Origin: Egicoccus halophilus
Lineage (GTDB): Bacteria > Actinomycetota > Nitriliruptoria > Nitriliruptorales > Nitriliruptoraceae
Assembly: GCF_004300825.1 (NCBI RefSeq)
Contig: NZ_CP036250.1
Location: 3,173,001 to 3,237,000 of the forward strand
DNA: 64,000 bases
Direction: 5' to 3'
Positions 45,854-54,202 of the stretch are shown here, in pieces. Each line of letters begins with the position of its first letter. The stretch's first letter is position 1. Position numbers and translations under genes: made by a program. The notes beneath the pieces were generated by a model. The model was given only the letters and a program-made list of their open reading frames with translations, searched no databases and was not told where the DNA came from.

Positions 45854-46295
45854 GCGCGAGCTCCTTGCTGGATACGCTGGGGTCGTTCGCGTCGCCGGCC
45901 GCGGCGTCGTCGACCGTCGCCGGCGGGTACGCGCCGTCGGGACCATGGACCTCGCGGCCGGTCAGGGCCGGGGTGAAGACACAGACCATGCGCAGGTCGG
46001 TGTCGGCGCGCAGCGCGTGCCGCTCGTGTTCGTTCAGCACGTACAGGGTCCCGGGCGCGATCGGGTGCTCCTCCCCCGTCTCGAGGTTCGTGAGCACCCC
46101 ACTGCCCTCGATGCAGTACACGGACTCCCGGTGGTGCTTGTAGTGCATCCGGGTGGTCGTGCCGGCGTGCAGCACCGTGTCGTTGAGCGAGTAGCCGAGG
46201 CCGTCCTGCGCGAGCAGGAAGCGGCGGCTGGACCACGTCTCGGCGACGACGTCGCGGTCGGTGCCGACGAGGTCGTCGAGGCTGCGGACGATCAT
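45846..46295 (-). CDS. ectC: L-ectoine synthase
   Basis: EctC, a cupin, closes N-gamma-acetyl-diaminobutyrate to ectoine. The pattern MIVRSLDDLVGTDRDV, FLLAQDGLGYSLNDTVLHAGTTTRMHYKHHRESVYCIEG and LYVLNEHERHALRA is characteristic, with the His/Glu cupin ligands. The 149 residues include an acidic Asp/Ala C-terminal tail of about 25. The ATG at 46293-46295 follows GGGAG four bases away and starts 23 bases after ectB. Confidence 0.96.
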   Translation of the reverse strand: MIVRSLDDLVGTDRDVVAETWSSRRFLLAQDGLGYSLNDTVLHAGTTTRMHYKHHRESVYCIEGSGVLTNLETGEEHPIAPGTLYVLNEHERHALRADTDLRMVCVFTPALTGREVHGPDGAYPPATVDDAAAGDANDPSVSSKELAHG

Positions 46296-46318
46296 GGATC
46301 TCCCTTTCACCGGCCGTG

Positions 46319-47611
46319 TCAGGCCGGCTGGGTGGCGGTGGCGGCGGTCGCCGGGGCGGTGGCGGGAACGGCGGCGACGACCGCCCGGACGAGCAACTCC
46401 AGTCCCTCGTCGAGGTCCTCGTCGCTGATGGTGAGTGCCGGCAACAGTTTGACCACCTCGTCGCGCGGGCCGGACGTCTCGAGGATCAGTCCGAGCTCGA
46501 ACGCCGCCGCGCAGATGCGTGTGGCGAAGCCCTCGGCACAGGCCAGACCCTGCACCATGCCGCGCCCGCGACGCTCCACCTCCAGCACCGGGTGCGCCAC
46601 GGCCAGACGGTCCAGCGTCTGCGCGATCATCGCCGCCTTGCGGTCCACCTCCCGCGTGAGGGTGTCGTCCTCCCAGAAGCGCAGGGCCTCGGTCGCCGTC
46701 ACGAACGCCGGGTTGTGCCCGCGGAAGGTGCCGTTGTGCTCACCCGGCTCCCACACGTCGAGTTCCGGTCGGAACAGGGTGAGCGCCATGGGCAGCCCGA
46801 AGCCCGACAGCGACTTCGACAGCGTCACGATGTCCGGGGTGACACCCGCCGGCTCGAAGCTGAAGAAGGTGCCGGTCCGGCCACAGCCGGCCTGGATGTC
46901 GTCGACGATGAGCAGGACGTCGTGGCGGCGGCAGACCGCCTGCAGGTCGCGCAGCCACGTCATCGAGGCGGTGTGCAGGCCGCCCTCGGCCTGCACGGTC
47001 TCGACGATCACGGCCGCCGGCTTGTCGAGTCCGCTGCCGGTGTCCTCCAGCAACGAGTCGAGGTAGCCGACCGTGTCCACGTCGGGGCCGAAGTAGCCGT
47101 CGTAGGGCAGGTTGGTCCCGGCACCGAGCATGATGCCGGCGCCGCCGCGCTTGCCGAGGTTGCCCGACACCGCCAGCGAACCGACCGTCATGCCGTGGAA
47201 GGCGTTGGTGAAGCCGATGACCCGGTCGCGGCCGGTCACCTTGCGGGCGAGCTTCATCGCCGCCTCGACGGCGTTGGTCCCGGTCGGTCCGGGGAACTGC
47301 ACCTTGAACGCCCCCATGCCGCGCGGGGCGAGGACGACCTCGACGAAGCGGGCCAGGAAGCGTTCCTTGGCCGGGGTGTAGGTGTCGAGGCTGTGCACGA
47401 CGTGGTCGGCGAGCAGGTAGTCGACGACCGCCTGCCGCATCGCCGGGTCGTTGTGTCCGTAGTTGAGCGCACCGGCGCCGGCGAAGAAGTCGAGGTAGCG
47501 GCGCCCCTCGGTGTCCCACACCTGCGAACCCCGGGCGCGTTCGAAGGTGGCCGGCCAGGACCGGCAGTACGACCGGACCTGGGACTCGTGACGGTCGATG
47601 ATCAGGTTCAC
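46319..47611 (-). CDS. ectB: L-2,4-diaminobutyrate-2-oxoglutarate transaminase
   Basis: EctB, a class III PLP aminotransferase, converts aspartate semialdehyde to diaminobutyrate. PLP-binding K266 is in TLSKSLSGFGLPMA, preceded by D238 in IVDDIQAGCGRTG. HESQVRSYCRSWP and FFAGAGALNYGHN are typical of EctB. The 430 residues end in an Ala/Thr tail. The GTG at 47611 has AAGGAG five bases upstream. A 14-bp perfect palindrome at 47703-47716 lies in the gap to ectA. Confidence 0.97.
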   Translation of the reverse strand: MNLIIDRHESQVRSYCRSWPATFERARGSQVWDTEGRRYLDFFAGAGALNYGHNDPAMRQAVVDYLLADHVVHSLDTYTPAKERFLARFVEVVLAPRGMGAFKVQFPGPTGTNAVEAAMKLARKVTGRDRVIGFTNAFHGMTVGSLAVSGNLGKRGGAGIMLGAGTNLPYDGYFGPDVDTVGYLDSLLEDTGSGLDKPAAVIVETVQAEGGLHTASMTWLRDLQAVCRRHDVLLIVDDIQAGCGRTGTFFSFEPAGVTPDIVTLSKSLSGFGLPMALTLFRPELDVWEPGEHNGTFRGHNPAFVTATEALRFWEDDTLTREVDRKAAMIAQTLDRLAVAHPVLEVERRGRGMVQGLACAEGFATRICAAAFELGLILETSGPRDEVVKLLPALTISDEDLDEGLELLVRAVVAAVPATAPATAATATQPA

Positions 47612-47743
47612 GCAAACTCCTTGCCGTGTCGAACGGTGGTCTCGGGTGGAGGTTCGGGCGGGGAAGGTCGGCGTGGTCGGGTCCGGGGGGGACCATGGCA
47701 GTCCACGCCGGCGTGGCGCCGACCCGCCACGACGTCGGGGCGT

Positions 47744-48247
47744 TCAGCGCGGCGGCAACGGCCCGATGCGCAGCGCCAGCTCGGGCTCGTGCACGCCCGC
47801 CTCGGCCGGGAAGACCTCGGCGGGGAACCGCTCGTGCTCGTCGCAGCCGACGCCTCGGGCGTCGGCGTAGCCGCGGAACAGCGCCAGCGAGGCCGCGTTG
47901 GACGGCGTGACCGTGGCGGTCAGCCAGCGGCCGTCTCGGGTGCCCGGACGGGACAGGAACGCGTCGAGCAGACGGCGCCCGAGCCCGCGTCCGCGCTGGT
48001 CGGCGGCGACGGCGACCTGCCACACGAACGCGGCCTCGGGGTCGGTCGGCGGCCGGTAGCCGCCGACGAAACCGACGCGTCGGTCGGTCGCGTCCTCGGC
48101 GAGCACGGTCGTCGTCGCGAAGTCGGTGCACCACAGCAGGTAGGCGTAGGGCGAGTTCAGGTCCAGCGCGCCGCTGTCACGGGCCAATCGCCACACGTCC
48201 GCGGCGTCGGACGCCGCGGGGCCTCGGAACCGGATGGGATCGGACAT
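47744..48247 (-). CDS. ectA: L-2,4-diaminobutyrate N-gamma-acetyltransferase
   Basis: EctA, a GNAT enzyme, acetylates diaminobutyrate. It opens IRFRGPAASDAADVWRLARDSGALDLNSPYAYLLWCTDF, the EctA signature of a short helix followed by LNSPYAYLL, and has the acetyl-CoA loop QRGRGLGRRLLDAF. The 167-residue length is normal. The ATG at 48245-48247 has only a weak ribosome site. An upstream GTG (48331) is in frame and lies 14 bases from a perfect GGAGGTGATC, so the start is uncertain. It is the first gene of ectABCD; no aspartokinase gene accompanies it. Confidence 0.92.
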   Translation of the reverse strand: MSDPIRFRGPAASDAADVWRLARDSGALDLNSPYAYLLWCTDFATTTVLAEDATDRRVGFVGGYRPPTDPEAAFVWQVAVAADQRGRGLGRRLLDAFLSRPGTRDGRWLTATVTPSNAASLALFRGYADARGVGCDEHERFPAEVFPAEAGVHEPELALRIGPLPPR

Positions 48248-48604
48248 GACGGCCGCCGGGGGAAACGCCGCCGGGTCCCCGGTCGCGCAGGGACCACGAG
48301 CCGGCGTCGGGGCCGCTCGGGCTGGCCCCACCAGCGTGGAGATCACCTCCCGCAAGGTTGCCGATCACGGCGCCACACCCGCCAGGTACCGGGGGTCGCC
48401 GTGCACGGGCACCGTACGCAGGTCCCCCCCGGCCGGCGCAAGCCCGGACCCGACACCGATCGGACGAGTCGCGCCCTTGCGATCCGTGCCGGTAGCCGAC
48501 TATGCGGTCGCGGCGACCGCCCGTCCCGCTGCTGCGCGGACCACTCCACGGACCACGCCACGGCCCTTCCGGGTGCCTGCCGCTCCGGATCGCTCGCGAG
48601 CGAC
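48248..48604 (-). promoter_or_regulatory. Intergenic region upstream of ectA
   Basis: A 357-base gap after ddl must contain the ect operon promoter. A full match to the 16S anti-Shine-Dalgarno pairing sequence (GGAGGTGATC on the minus strand, 48341-48350) lies about 95 bases before the chosen ectA ATG. A 14-bp palindrome (48590-48603) sits just after the ddl stop. I see no strong -35/-10 pair; a weak CATAGT lies near 48500 on the minus strand. Confidence 0.4.
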
Positions 48605-49675
48605 TCAGCCGCGCTCGAGCGCGAGGTCGAGCAGCCGGTCGACCAGCTGCGGGTACGCCAGGTCCTGGGCGTCCCACAGCCGCGGGAACATCGAGTTGGG
48701 GGTGAAGCCGGGGATCGTGTTGATCTCGTTGACCAACAGCTCACCGGCGTCGGTGAGGAAGAAGTCGACCCGGGCCATGCCGGCGCAGCCGATGGCCCGG
48801 TAGGCCTCGCGGGCGAGGTGGTCGATGCGCTCGGCCACGTCGGCAGGGACCTCGGCCGGGACCACCAGCTCCGACTCGTCGAGGTACTTGGCCTCGAAGT
48901 CGTAGAACTCGTGCGACGGGCGGATCTCCCCCGGCGCGGTCACGGCCAGCTCCTCGTTGCCCAGTACCCCGACCTCGAGCTCGCGGGGCGCGGCGAACCC
49001 CTGCTCGACGATCGCCACGTCGTCGTAGCGGTAGGCCTCCTCGAACGCGGCGGCCAGGCCGTCACGGTCGGCGACCCGGCCGATCCCGATCGACGAACCC
49101 TGCCGGGCCGGCTTGACGAACCAGGGGTAGGCGAGCTGGTCCTCGAGCGACGCCGCGACCAGCTGCGGGTCGGCGCTCCACCGGCGCCGGTGCACGCTCA
49201 CGTAGGGCCCCTGCGGCAGGCCACGCGCCGCGAACGCCGCTTTCATCGCCCCCTTGTCGACCCCGATCGACGACGCGGTCACGTCGGCGCCGACGTAGGG
49301 AACCCCGACCGTGGCGAGCAGCCCCTGCACGGTGCCGTCCTCGCCCCAAGGGCCGTGCAGCACCGGGAACGCCACGTCGATCCGGCCGAGCACCCGGGCG
49401 GTGTCGTCACGCTCGTCGACCTCCACGAGGCGGGCGCCGTCGGCACCGCCGACGAGCGCGACCGTCGGACCGGCGTCGGCGACCTCGGGCAGCGCCCGGC
49501 CGGCGGCCGGTTGGACGACCCCGTCGGTCAACGTCCAGCGCCCGTCGCGGGTGATGCCCACCGGGACGATCTCGTACCGCTCGCGGTCCACCGCCGCGAG
49601 CACCGACCGCGCCGACAGACAGGACACCTCGTGCTCCGAGGACCGGCCCCCGAACAACAGCAGGACACGCTTCAT
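48605..49675 (-). CDS. ddl: D-alanine-D-alanine ligase
   Basis: Ddl makes the D-Ala-D-Ala end of peptidoglycan precursors. The ATP-grasp pattern is clear: GGRSSEHEVSCLSARSV, VAFPVLHGPWGEDGTVQGLL, PWFVKPARQGSSIGI, and the metal site ELLVNEINTIPGFTPNSMFPRL. Length 356. The ATG overlaps the stop of the upstream Cys/Met gene by four bases (ATGA). It should be sensitive to D-cycloserine like other Ddl enzymes (family property). Confidence 0.96.
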   Translation of the reverse strand: MKRVLLLFGGRSSEHEVSCLSARSVLAAVDRERYEIVPVGITRDGRWTLTDGVVQPAAGRALPEVADAGPTVALVGGADGARLVEVDERDDTARVLGRIDVAFPVLHGPWGEDGTVQGLLATVGVPYVGADVTASSIGVDKGAMKAAFAARGLPQGPYVSVHRRRWSADPQLVAASLEDQLAYPWFVKPARQGSSIGIGRVADRDGLAAAFEEAYRYDDVAIVEQGFAAPRELEVGVLGNEELAVTAPGEIRPSHEFYDFEAKYLDESELVVPAEVPADVAERIDHLAREAYRAIGCAGMARVDFFLTDAGELLVNEINTIPGFTPNSMFPRLWDAQDLAYPQLVDRLLDLALERG

Positions 49676-50886
49676 CGGGAACCTCCCTCGGTGGCGGTCG
49701 CCAGGGCCTGACGTACGTCGGCGACCAGATCGTCCTCGTCCTCGATCCCGACCGCGAGCCGCACCGTTCCGGGCCCGAGACCGGCCGCAGCCAGCGCGGC
49801 GTCGTCGAGTTGACGGTGGCTGGTCGAGGCCGGATGGAGCACCAACGAGTGGGTGCCACCCAGCGACGCCGCCCGGGCGAACACCCGGCAGGCGTCGGCG
49901 AACACCTCGGCCGCCGCCCGGTGGGGCAGGTCGAACGACAACACCCCGCCGTAGCCGCGCCCGCCGAACAGCTCGCGCGACAACAGGTGGTGCGGATGAT
50001 CCTCCAGGCCCGGATAGCGGACCGGACCGACGACACCGGTGGCCGACAGCGCGCGGGCGATCGCGAGCGCGTTCGCGCCCGCGGCCCGCATCCGCAGCGG
50101 CAGGGTCTGGATGCCGCGCACGACCAGCCAGGCCTCGAAGGGCCCCAGCGACCCCCCGAGCTCGAACACGTGCTCCCGGACCGCGGCGACCAGTGACTCG
50201 CTGCCGGCCACCACGCCCGCGACCACGTCACCGTGGCCGGCGAGGTACTTCGTCGCCGACTCGACCACCGCCGTCGCCCCCAACGTCAGGGGCCGGCACA
50301 GGAAGGGCGAGGCGAACGTGTTGTCGACGACCAGCGCGACCCCGCGTTCACGGCACACCGCCGCCATGCCGGCGAGGTCGGCGACCGCGGTCGACGGGTT
50401 CGCGATCGTCTCGACGTGCACGACCGTGTGCTCGTCGCGCAGCGCGGCACGCAACTGCTCGGCGGTGAGCAGGTCGGCGTGGTCGACCTCCCAGCCGGAC
50501 TCGGCCGCCAACCGCCGCAGCAGCGCCCACGTGCCGCCGTACAACCGCGAGGTCGCCAGGATCCGGCCACGGCCCCGCAGTACCGACAGCACCGCGTGGA
50601 TCGCGGCGGTCCCCGATGCCGACGCCCACGCCGCCGGAGCCTCGTGCAGCGAGGCGACCAGCCCGTGCAGCGTCGTCGCGGTCGGGTTGTCGTAGCGGCC
50701 GTAGGCGTAGCCGGGCGTCGCGTCGACCAGCAGGTCACCGACCTCGGCGGAGGTCGGGGTCGCCCAGGTCGCCGACGGCCAGATCGCCGGCGACACCGGC
50801 TGCTGCACCACCTCGGGGACGATCGTGGCACCGCGCACCGCACGGGTCGCGAAGCCGCCCTCGGGGCGAGGCAGGGACGGTTCCAC
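49672..50886 (-). CDS. Cys/Met metabolism PLP-dependent enzyme
   Basis: A 404-residue fold-type I enzyme of the cystathionine gamma-synthase/O-acylhomoserine sulfhydrylase/methionine gamma-lyase family. PLP Lys is K213 in VESATKYLAGHGD, the Asp in VVDNTFASP, and the Tyr/Arg block is YGRYDNPTATTL. The exact reaction (gamma-synthase, sulfhydrylase or lyase) cannot be told from the sequence. The GTG start at 50886 has a TAGGCT box about 40 bases upstream. Operon with ddl. Confidence 0.85.
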   Translation of the reverse strand: MEPSLPRPEGGFATRAVRGATIVPEVVQQPVSPAIWPSATWATPTSAEVGDLLVDATPGYAYGRYDNPTATTLHGLVASLHEAPAAWASASGTAAIHAVLSVLRGRGRILATSRLYGGTWALLRRLAAESGWEVDHADLLTAEQLRAALRDEHTVVHVETIANPSTAVADLAGMAAVCRERGVALVVDNTFASPFLCRPLTLGATAVVESATKYLAGHGDVVAGVVAGSESLVAAVREHVFELGGSLGPFEAWLVVRGIQTLPLRMRAAGANALAIARALSATGVVGPVRYPGLEDHPHHLLSRELFGGRGYGGVLSFDLPHRAAAEVFADACRVFARAASLGGTHSLVLHPASTSHRQLDDAALAAAGLGPGTVRLAVGIEDEDDLVADVRQALATATEGGSR

Positions 50887-50924
50887 GGCTTCTCGCCAGA
50901 CGTCGGGGGCAGCAGGCCGCCGGC

Positions 50925-50980
50925 AGCCTAGCGACGGCCACCGGAACGGTTCCGTCGCCGCCGTCTCCCCTGGCTAGGGT
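50925..50980. promoter_or_regulatory. Divergent promoter region between the Cys/Met gene and the SDR gene
   Basis: TAGGCT on the minus strand (50925-50930) drives the Cys/Met-ddl pair with a leader of about 32 bases. TAGGGT on the plus strand (50975-50980) serves the SDR gene with a leader of about 57 bases. Confidence 0.45.
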
Positions 50981-51043
50981 GCGGCCCGATGAGCGAGGAA
51001 CCGGTGGCCGCGGAGCGGTCACCCGGATCGAGGGAGTCTCCCC

Positions 51044-51961
51044 GTGGCCCAGATCGACTTCGACGGACGCGTCGCCATCGTCACCGGCGCCGGTGGCGGT
51101 CTCGGCCGCAGCCATGCGCTGCTGCTGGCCGGCCGGGGCGCCAAGGTGGTCGTCAACGACCTCGGCGGCAACCGTGCCGGGGAGGGCGGCGGCTCGGAGA
51201 TGGCCGATGCCGTCGTCGACGAGATCCGCGCCACCGGTGGTGAGGCGGTCGCCAACTACGACGGCGTGCACACCTGGGAGGGCGGCCAGGCCATCGTCCA
51301 GTCCGCCATCGACGCGTTCGGGCGCGTCGACGTCGTCGTCAACAACGCCGGCATCCTGCGCGACGTCTCGTTCGCCAAGCTCGAGCAGGACCAGCTCGAC
51401 CTGGTGCTCAAGGTCCACCTCTACGGCGGCTTCCACGTCGCCCGCGCCGCCTGGCCGCACCTGCGCGAACAGGGCTACGGCCGCATCGTCAACACCACCT
51501 CCGGGTCCGGGCTGTACGGCAACTTCGGTCAGTCCAACTACTCGGCGGCCAAGCTCGGCCTGGTCGGCCTGACCCGCACGCTGGCGATCGAGGGCGCCAA
51601 GTACGGCATCACTGCCAACGTCATCGCCCCCGTCGCCGCCTCGCGCATGACCGAGGACATCATGCCGCCGCAGCTGCTGGAGCGGCTCGAGCCCGACTAC
51701 GTCTCGCCGCTGGTGGCCTACCTCGCCGCCGAGGCCTGCACCGACACCGGACGCATCTACTCGGTCGGCGGGGGCTACATGGCCCGCGTCGCCATCCTCG
51801 AGGGCGAGGGCGCCACCTTCGACAGCGTGCCGTCACCCGACGAGGTCGCCGACGCCTGGGACCGCATCCAGCAGGTCGGACCCGACGCGGCCGAGTTCAC
51901 GCAGGGCGTGATGGAGCAGACCGGCAAGATCGTGCAGGCGCTGGGCATCGACGTCGGCTGA
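51044..51961 (+). CDS. SDR-family 3-hydroxyacyl-CoA dehydrogenase-like (HSD17B4-like)
   Basis: The Rossmann start is VAIVTGAGGGLGRSHALLLAGRGAKVVVNDLGG, close to the dehydrogenase domain of peroxisomal multifunctional enzyme 2. The catalytic Ser, Tyr and Lys are in NTTSGSGLYGNFGQSNYSAAKLG. NNAGILRDVSFAKL is the usual third block. Length 305. The GTG start has GGGAG seven bases upstream. It probably oxidises 3-hydroxyacyl-CoA or steroid-like substrates with NAD; the physiological substrate is not visible. It converges on gpsA with a bidirectional hairpin between. Confidence 0.88.
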   Translation: MAQIDFDGRVAIVTGAGGGLGRSHALLLAGRGAKVVVNDLGGNRAGEGGGSEMADAVVDEIRATGGEAVANYDGVHTWEGGQAIVQSAIDAFGRVDVVVNNAGILRDVSFAKLEQDQLDLVLKVHLYGGFHVARAAWPHLREQGYGRIVNTTSGSGLYGNFGQSNYSAAKLGLVGLTRTLAIEGAKYGITANVIAPVAASRMTEDIMPPQLLERLEPDYVSPLVAYLAAEACTDTGRIYSVGGGYMARVAILEGEGATFDSVPSPDEVADAWDRIQQVGPDAAEFTQGVMEQTGKIVQALGIDVG

Positions 51962-51982
51962 CCCCGCCGCCGACCGACCCGA

Positions 51983-52013
51983 ACGAGCGGCCGCGCCCGG
52001 CGCGGCCGCTCGT
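51983..52013. terminator. Bidirectional hairpin terminator between the SDR gene and gpsA
   Basis: A perfect 13-bp stem (ACGAGCGGCCGCG with CGCGGCCGCTCGT) closes a five-base loop between two converging genes. Confidence 0.75.
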
Positions 52014-52023
52014 CGCGTCACCG

Positions 52024-53031
52024 TCAGAGCCCGTACAGCTCCGGCTTGGCCGAACGCTGCAGCAACCCGTCGACGAGCTCGCTCGGGTGGTGCCCCGCAT
52101 GACAGACGGCGACCACGCCCTGGGTGATCGGCATCTCCACCCCGGCCCGCTCGGCCAGTCCGAGGATCGCCCGCGACGACTTCACGCCCTCGGCGACCAT
52201 GTTCATCGACGCGACCACCTCGTCGAGACGCTCGCCGCGACCGAGTCGGTCCCCCACGGTCCGGTTGCGCGACTTCGGCGACGTGCAGGTGGCCACCAGG
52301 TCACCGACGCCCGCCAGGCCCGAGAACGTCAGCGCCTGCCCGCCCAGCGCCGCGCCCAACCGCACCATCTCGGCCAGCCCGCGGGTGATCACCGCCGCCA
52401 TCGTGTTGTCCCCGAACCCCAACCCGTGGGCCATGCCGGCCGCCAGGGCGATCACGTTCTTCACCGCGCCGCCGACCTCGACCCCCGTCTGGTCCGGGTT
52501 GGTGTAGACCCGGAAGTAGGGCGCCATCACCGCCCGCTGCACGCGCTCCGTGCGCGCCTCGACCGACCCGGCCGCCACCGTCGCCGCCGGCAGCCGTTGG
52601 GCACACTCGCTGGCCAGGTTCGGGCCCGACACGACCACGACCCGGGCCGGATCGCAGTCCAGCGACTCGGACACCAACTGGCTGCCGAAGCGCAGGGTCT
52701 CGACGTCGACCCCCTTGATCAGGCTCACCAGCGTCGCGTCGCGGGGGATGGCCGGCCCCCAGGCGGCCAGTTGCGCCTCGATGCCGACCGACGGGACCGC
52801 CAGCACCACCACGTCGGCACCGTCGAGCGCCCGCTCCGGATCCACCGTCGCCTCGAGCGCGTCCGGCAACCGGGTCTCGGGAAGGTAGGCGCCGTTGGTG
52901 TGCTGTTCGCAGATCTCCGTCGCGATCTCCTCGCGGCGCGCCCACAGCGTCGTCGGCTCCCCCGCGTCCACACACATCACGCCGAAGGCGGTGCCCCACG
53001 AGCCGGCACCCATCACCGCGGTCCTGCCCAC
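52024..53031 (-). CDS. gpsA: Glycerol-3-phosphate dehydrogenase [NAD(P)+]
   Basis: GpsA reduces dihydroxyacetone phosphate to sn-glycerol 3-phosphate for phospholipids. Dinucleotide site AVMGAGSWGTAFG, then KGVDVETLRFGSQLV, catalytic-lysine block VGGAVKNVIALAAGMAHGLGFGDN and GLAGVGDLVATCTSPKSRN. The GTG at 53029-53031 gives 335 residues and has GGGAG nine bases upstream; longer starts are possible but not needed. It is divergent from cofC. Confidence 0.95.
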   Translation of the reverse strand: MGRTAVMGAGSWGTAFGVMCVDAGEPTTLWARREEIATEICEQHTNGAYLPETRLPDALEATVDPERALDGADVVVLAVPSVGIEAQLAAWGPAIPRDATLVSLIKGVDVETLRFGSQLVSESLDCDPARVVVVSGPNLASECAQRLPAATVAAGSVEARTERVQRAVMAPYFRVYTNPDQTGVEVGGAVKNVIALAAGMAHGLGFGDNTMAAVITRGLAEMVRLGAALGGQALTFSGLAGVGDLVATCTSPKSRNRTVGDRLGRGERLDEVVASMNMVAEGVKSSRAILGLAERAGVEMPITQGVVAVCHAGHHPSELVDGLLQRSAKPELYGL

Positions 53032-53095
53032 GAAGACGCTCTCCCGTCGTCGTCGATGCCGCACCGACCCGCCATGCCGGGCGACCTGCGTCCGA

Positions 53096-53113
53096 ACCCT
53101 ACCTCGCTAGGCT
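53096..53113. promoter_or_regulatory. Face-to-face -10 boxes for gpsA and cofC
   Basis: TAGGGT on the minus strand (53096-53101, gpsA) and TAGGCT on the plus strand (53108-53113, cofC) are six bases apart. The cofC box lies seven bases before its ATG, so its mRNA would be leaderless and the two promoters overlap. Confidence 0.5.
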
Positions 53114-53120
53114 CCCACCG

Positions 53121-53765
53121 ATGTCCCCGCCCACCGTCGCGCTCGTCCCCCTCCGCGCCCCCGGCACGGGCAAGACCCGCCTGGCCGCGACGCTGAGCCC
53201 GCAGCAACGGGCGGCGCTGGCCGGTGCCATGCTCGCCGACGTCTGCGCCACCCTCGCCGCTGCACCCGTCGACCGGCTCCTGGTGGTGGCCGGCGGGGAT
53301 GCCGCCGCAGCCGCCGCGTCCGCACTCGGCGCCGAGGTCGTCCACGATCCGCCCGGCACCCGAGGGCTCGACGCCGCGTTGCGTCATGCGCAGGGCGCCC
53401 TCGAGGGGAACCCGGCGCTGCTGGTCGTTCCCGCCGATCTGCCACGCCTCACCGTCGCCGACGTCCGCGCCGTCCTCGACGTCGACGCCGACGTCGTCGT
53501 CGCCCCCACCGACGACGGCGGGACCGGCGCGTTGCTGCGGCGCCCCGGCAGCATCCTGCCGACGGCCTACGGGCCGTTCTCCGCCCGGCGCCACCGTGCC
53601 GAGGCGCGCCGTCGCGGCCTCGACGTGGTCACCGTCCGGCGCGCCGGCTTCGCGGCCGACGTCGACACCGCCGGCGACCTGGAGTCGTTGGCCACCGGGC
53701 CGCTGGGTCCCGCCACCCGCGCCGTGCTCGTCGGCTGGTCACGGCGCGAGGCAGAAGCCGGTTGA
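53121..53765 (+). CDS. cofC: CofC/FbiD-like 2-phospho-L-lactate (phosphoenolpyruvate) guanylyltransferase
   Basis: This nucleotidyltransferase activates 2-phospholactate or PEP with GTP in coenzyme F420 synthesis. Family blocks are ALVPLRAPGTGKTRLA at the N terminus, LLVVPADLPRLTVADV, and VVVAPTDDGGTGALLRRPG followed by TAYGPFSARRHRAEA. Length 214. No Shine-Dalgarno sequence precedes the ATG; it starts seven bases after a TAGGCT box. Other F420 genes are not in the window. Confidence 0.88.
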   Translation: MSPPTVALVPLRAPGTGKTRLAATLSPQQRAALAGAMLADVCATLAAAPVDRLLVVAGGDAAAAAASALGAEVVHDPPGTRGLDAALRHAQGALEGNPALLVVPADLPRLTVADVRAVLDVDADVVVAPTDDGGTGALLRRPGSILPTAYGPFSARRHRAEARRRGLDVVTVRRAGFAADVDTAGDLESLATGPLGPATRAVLVGWSRREAEAG

Positions 53766-53827
53766 CGGCGCGTGCGCGGCTATCCTCGCCCGCCACACCG
53801 CACGCCAGCGCCAGGAGAGGGCCGGCC

Positions 53828-54034
53828 ATGCCGCAGGGCACCGTCCGCAGCTACGACCCCGCGACCCGTACCGGCACGGTGCTCGACGACCGGCTGCGCG
53901 AGTACCGCTACGACCGGGAGACCTTCGACGCCTCCGGCCTGTTCGAGCTGCGCGTCGGACAGCGGATCCGCTTCGAGCTCCAGGGGGACGAGGACGATCC
54001 CCACCTCACCCGCCTCGGCATCGTGAGTCTGTAG
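53828..54034 (+). CDS. Cold-shock-domain-like small protein
   Basis: A 68-residue protein with an OB-like pattern: GTVRSYDPATRTGTVLDDRLREYRYD, then an internal turn, then VGQRIRFELQGDEDDPHLTRLGI. The typical RNA-binding aromatics of CspA are not all seen, so it is CSD-like rather than a classic Csp. The ATG has AGGAG about ten bases upstream. It is 62 bases after cofC and is followed by the 53-bp direct repeats. Confidence 0.75.
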   Translation: MPQGTVRSYDPATRTGTVLDDRLREYRYDRETFDASGLFELRVGQRIRFELQGDEDDPHLTRLGIVSL

Positions 54035-54043
54035 CCGTTGCGG

Positions 54044-54096
54044 CCGCTTCCGTAGCGGCGGGGGCGCCGAACCGACCGGTCGCGAACACCGAACCG
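54044..54096. repeat. 53-bp direct repeat, copy 1
   Basis: A perfect copy of 54145-54197, offset 101 bases, in the gap between two converging genes. Each copy begins with a CCGCT-TCCGT-AGCGG mini-hairpin and ends with CCGAACCG. Confidence 0.92.
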
Positions 54097-54144
54097 TCAG
54101 CGGCCGCCCACGCCACCGGCAACGCGCACACGGACGACGGCGAA

Positions 54145-54197
54145 CCGCTTCCGTAGCGGCGGGGGCGCCGAACCGACCGGTCGCGAACACCGAACCG
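54145..54197. repeat. 53-bp direct repeat, copy 2
   Basis: Identical to copy 1 over all 53 bases, with a 48-base spacer between the two. It ends five bases before the stop of the unknown minus-strand gene. No gene lies inside the spacer. Confidence 0.92.
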
Positions 54198-54202
54198 ACC
54201 GG

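Noticed and set aside
46316-49711. Very long open frame on the plus strand across the ectoine genes (over 1100 codons)
   Set aside because: It is a GC-skew shadow of ectB, ectA and ddl on the other strand; its translation is low-complexity Arg/Gly/Val with no known domain.
51044-51961. FabG-type ketoacyl-ACP reductase for the SDR
   Set aside because: The N-terminal NDLGG pattern, the 305-residue length and the extra C-terminal part fit the HSD17B4-like dehydrogenase group better.
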